DNA of 7,759 bases, from positions 1-7,759 of the forward strand of contig JANLPT010000133.1 of NCBI GenBank assembly GCA_031367405.1, written 5' to 3'. The notes beneath the pieces are model-generated. The model did not search any database. It was not told where the DNA came from and saw only the letters and a list, made by a program, of their open reading frames with translations. Positions 7,467-7,759 of this stretch are shown here, piece by piece. Position 1 is the first letter of the stretch. Each line of letters begins with the position of its first letter. The DNA is from JALHNI01 sp031367405 (lineage in GTDB: Bacteria > Acidobacteriota > Terriglobia > Bryobacterales > Bryobacteraceae). The position numbers and the translations under genes were made by a program.

Positions 7467-7490
7467 AGCCCCGCCAGTGATGGCGGGGTT
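7467..7490 (+). terminator. GC-rich hairpin after the CCA enzyme gene (possible terminator)
   Basis: CCCCGCCA (7469-7476), loop GTGA and TGGCGGGG (7481-7488) form a perfect 8-bp stem. A G-U and an A-U pair extend it to 10 bp. On the plus strand the loop is GUGA, a GNRA tetraloop, while the minus-strand loop is UCAC, so the fold favours a plus-strand transcript. No U-run follows (it continues TTGAATGCC), so it is a weak intrinsic terminator or a 3'-end stabilising hairpin. It lies 68 bases past the cca stop codon. The rest of 7400-7605 shows no other gene I can support. Confidence 0.55.
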
Positions 7491-7592
7491 GAATGCCGAG
7501 CGCTGCCCGTAAATGGAGCTTCAGCTACCGTCCCACTTCCATGTCGCACACCCTCCAAAGGCCTCCCAACTCACCTTTTCTCCAGCTTCGGG

Positions 7593-7598
7593 TAATAT
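7593..7598 (+). promoter_or_regulatory. -10-like box TAATAT before the HicB-like remnant
   Basis: TAATAT ends 7 bases before the ATG at 7606, with TTGTAGAC between and no Shine-Dalgarno. No good -35 was found at the usual distance. The placement resembles the boxes at 3470 and 6103. Confidence 0.3.
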
Positions 7599-7605
7599 TG
7601 TAGAC

Positions 7606-7671
7606 ATGAGACGGCTCATCACACTCGAACGGGATGAAACGGGCATGGTGGTGGCGGAATGCGGATGGTGA
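7606..7671 (+). pseudogene. HicB-like antitoxin N-terminal remnant
   Basis: From ATG 7606 the frame gives a 21-residue peptide that reads MRRLITLERDETGMVVAEC before stopping at TGA 7669. The LERDETG-x-x-VAEC pattern is the typical first strand pair of HicB-family antitoxins, which normally continue with a Pro-Gly-Cys turn and an (alpha/beta) core to about 70 residues or more. Here the frame stops at the point where that turn should begin, and I could not find the rest of HicB in the other frames up to the window end. It is therefore probably a decayed or truncated hicB. A sequence error could also explain it. No HicA-like toxin is visible. Confidence 0.4.
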
Positions 7672-7759
7672 CGAAGTTGGAGCGTTCGCGACTTTGAGTA
7701 GGGCGATCACCAAGGGTGAAATTGCGGTTCTGCAGTGGCTGCTGGAGCATGCTGCCGTA
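7634..7759 (+). CDS. partial open frame, possibly ankyrin-like, runs off the right edge
   Basis: An ATG at 7634 opens 42 codons without a stop to the window end, in a different frame from the HicB-like remnant it overlaps. The last part, AITKGEIAVLQWLLEH, has the look of an ankyrin-repeat helix pair (Ala-x3-Gly-x-x-x-Val-Leu-x-x-Leu-Leu-Glu-His), but thirty residues are not enough to be sure. There is no Shine-Dalgarno and the codon third positions are not strongly GC-biased, so it may be chance. Confidence 0.2.
   Translation, partial: MKRAWWWRNADGDEVGAFATLSRAITKGEIAVLQWLLEHAAV

Noticed and set aside
7406..7480. Small frame starting MRVAIGGSD, reminiscent of the start of ribose-5-phosphate isomerase B
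   Set aside because: The likeness is limited to about eight residues, the frame stops after 24 codons inside the hairpin loop, and no further RpiB sequence follows.

Overview
The window looks like an ordinary chromosomal segment from a GC-rich bacterium. The gene types point to the Acidobacteriota, perhaps the Solibacter/Bryobacter side: a signal-anchored TPR-CHAT protein, an amino-acid-permease fused to a USP-like domain, C-terminal beta repeats that resemble the IPT/TIG-like units common in Solibacter, and a Lys-rich mini zinc ribbon. This is inference from protein character. There is no rRNA or other phylogenetic marker here.

Layout. Bases 1-1961 (minus strand) hold the N-terminal 620-650 residues of a TPR-CHAT protein. 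Its C-terminus, including the expected catalytic part, lies beyond the left edge. Divergent from it, 2010-3428 (plus) encodes a SAM-dependent methyltransferase with CmoB/DUF1698-like features and a long C-terminal extension of two related beta-rich repeats. After 56 bp, 3485-3763 (plus) encodes a 92-residue four-cysteine zinc-ribbon protein. This converges on 3823-6060 (minus), a 745-residue APC-superfamily permease with a cytosolic USP-like tail. Divergent from the permease, 6116-7399 (plus) encodes a 427-residue CCA-adding-enzyme-type nucleotidyltransferase with an HD domain. Bases 7400-7605 contain a strong hairpin with a GUGA loop. The right end (7606-7759) has a 21-codon HicB-like N-terminal remnant and a small open frame that runs off the edge.

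How the genes work together. Strands alternate and the gaps are about 50-60 bp, so there is no obvious multigene operon. The one candidate is methyltransferase plus zinc ribbon, and the second of these has its own -10-like box. The functions (tRNA 3'-end maturation, transport, a methyltransferase, a CHAT protein) do not form a recognisable single pathway. No mobile element, CRISPR array, tRNA or rRNA was seen.

I found no convincing new multi-gene system. The points most worth a second look are the methyltransferase with duplicated beta domains, a recurring -10-like box lying 7-9 bp before three plus-strand ATGs that lack a usable Shine-Dalgarno (possible leaderless genes), the permease-USP fusion, and the secreted or anchored TPR-CHAT protein.
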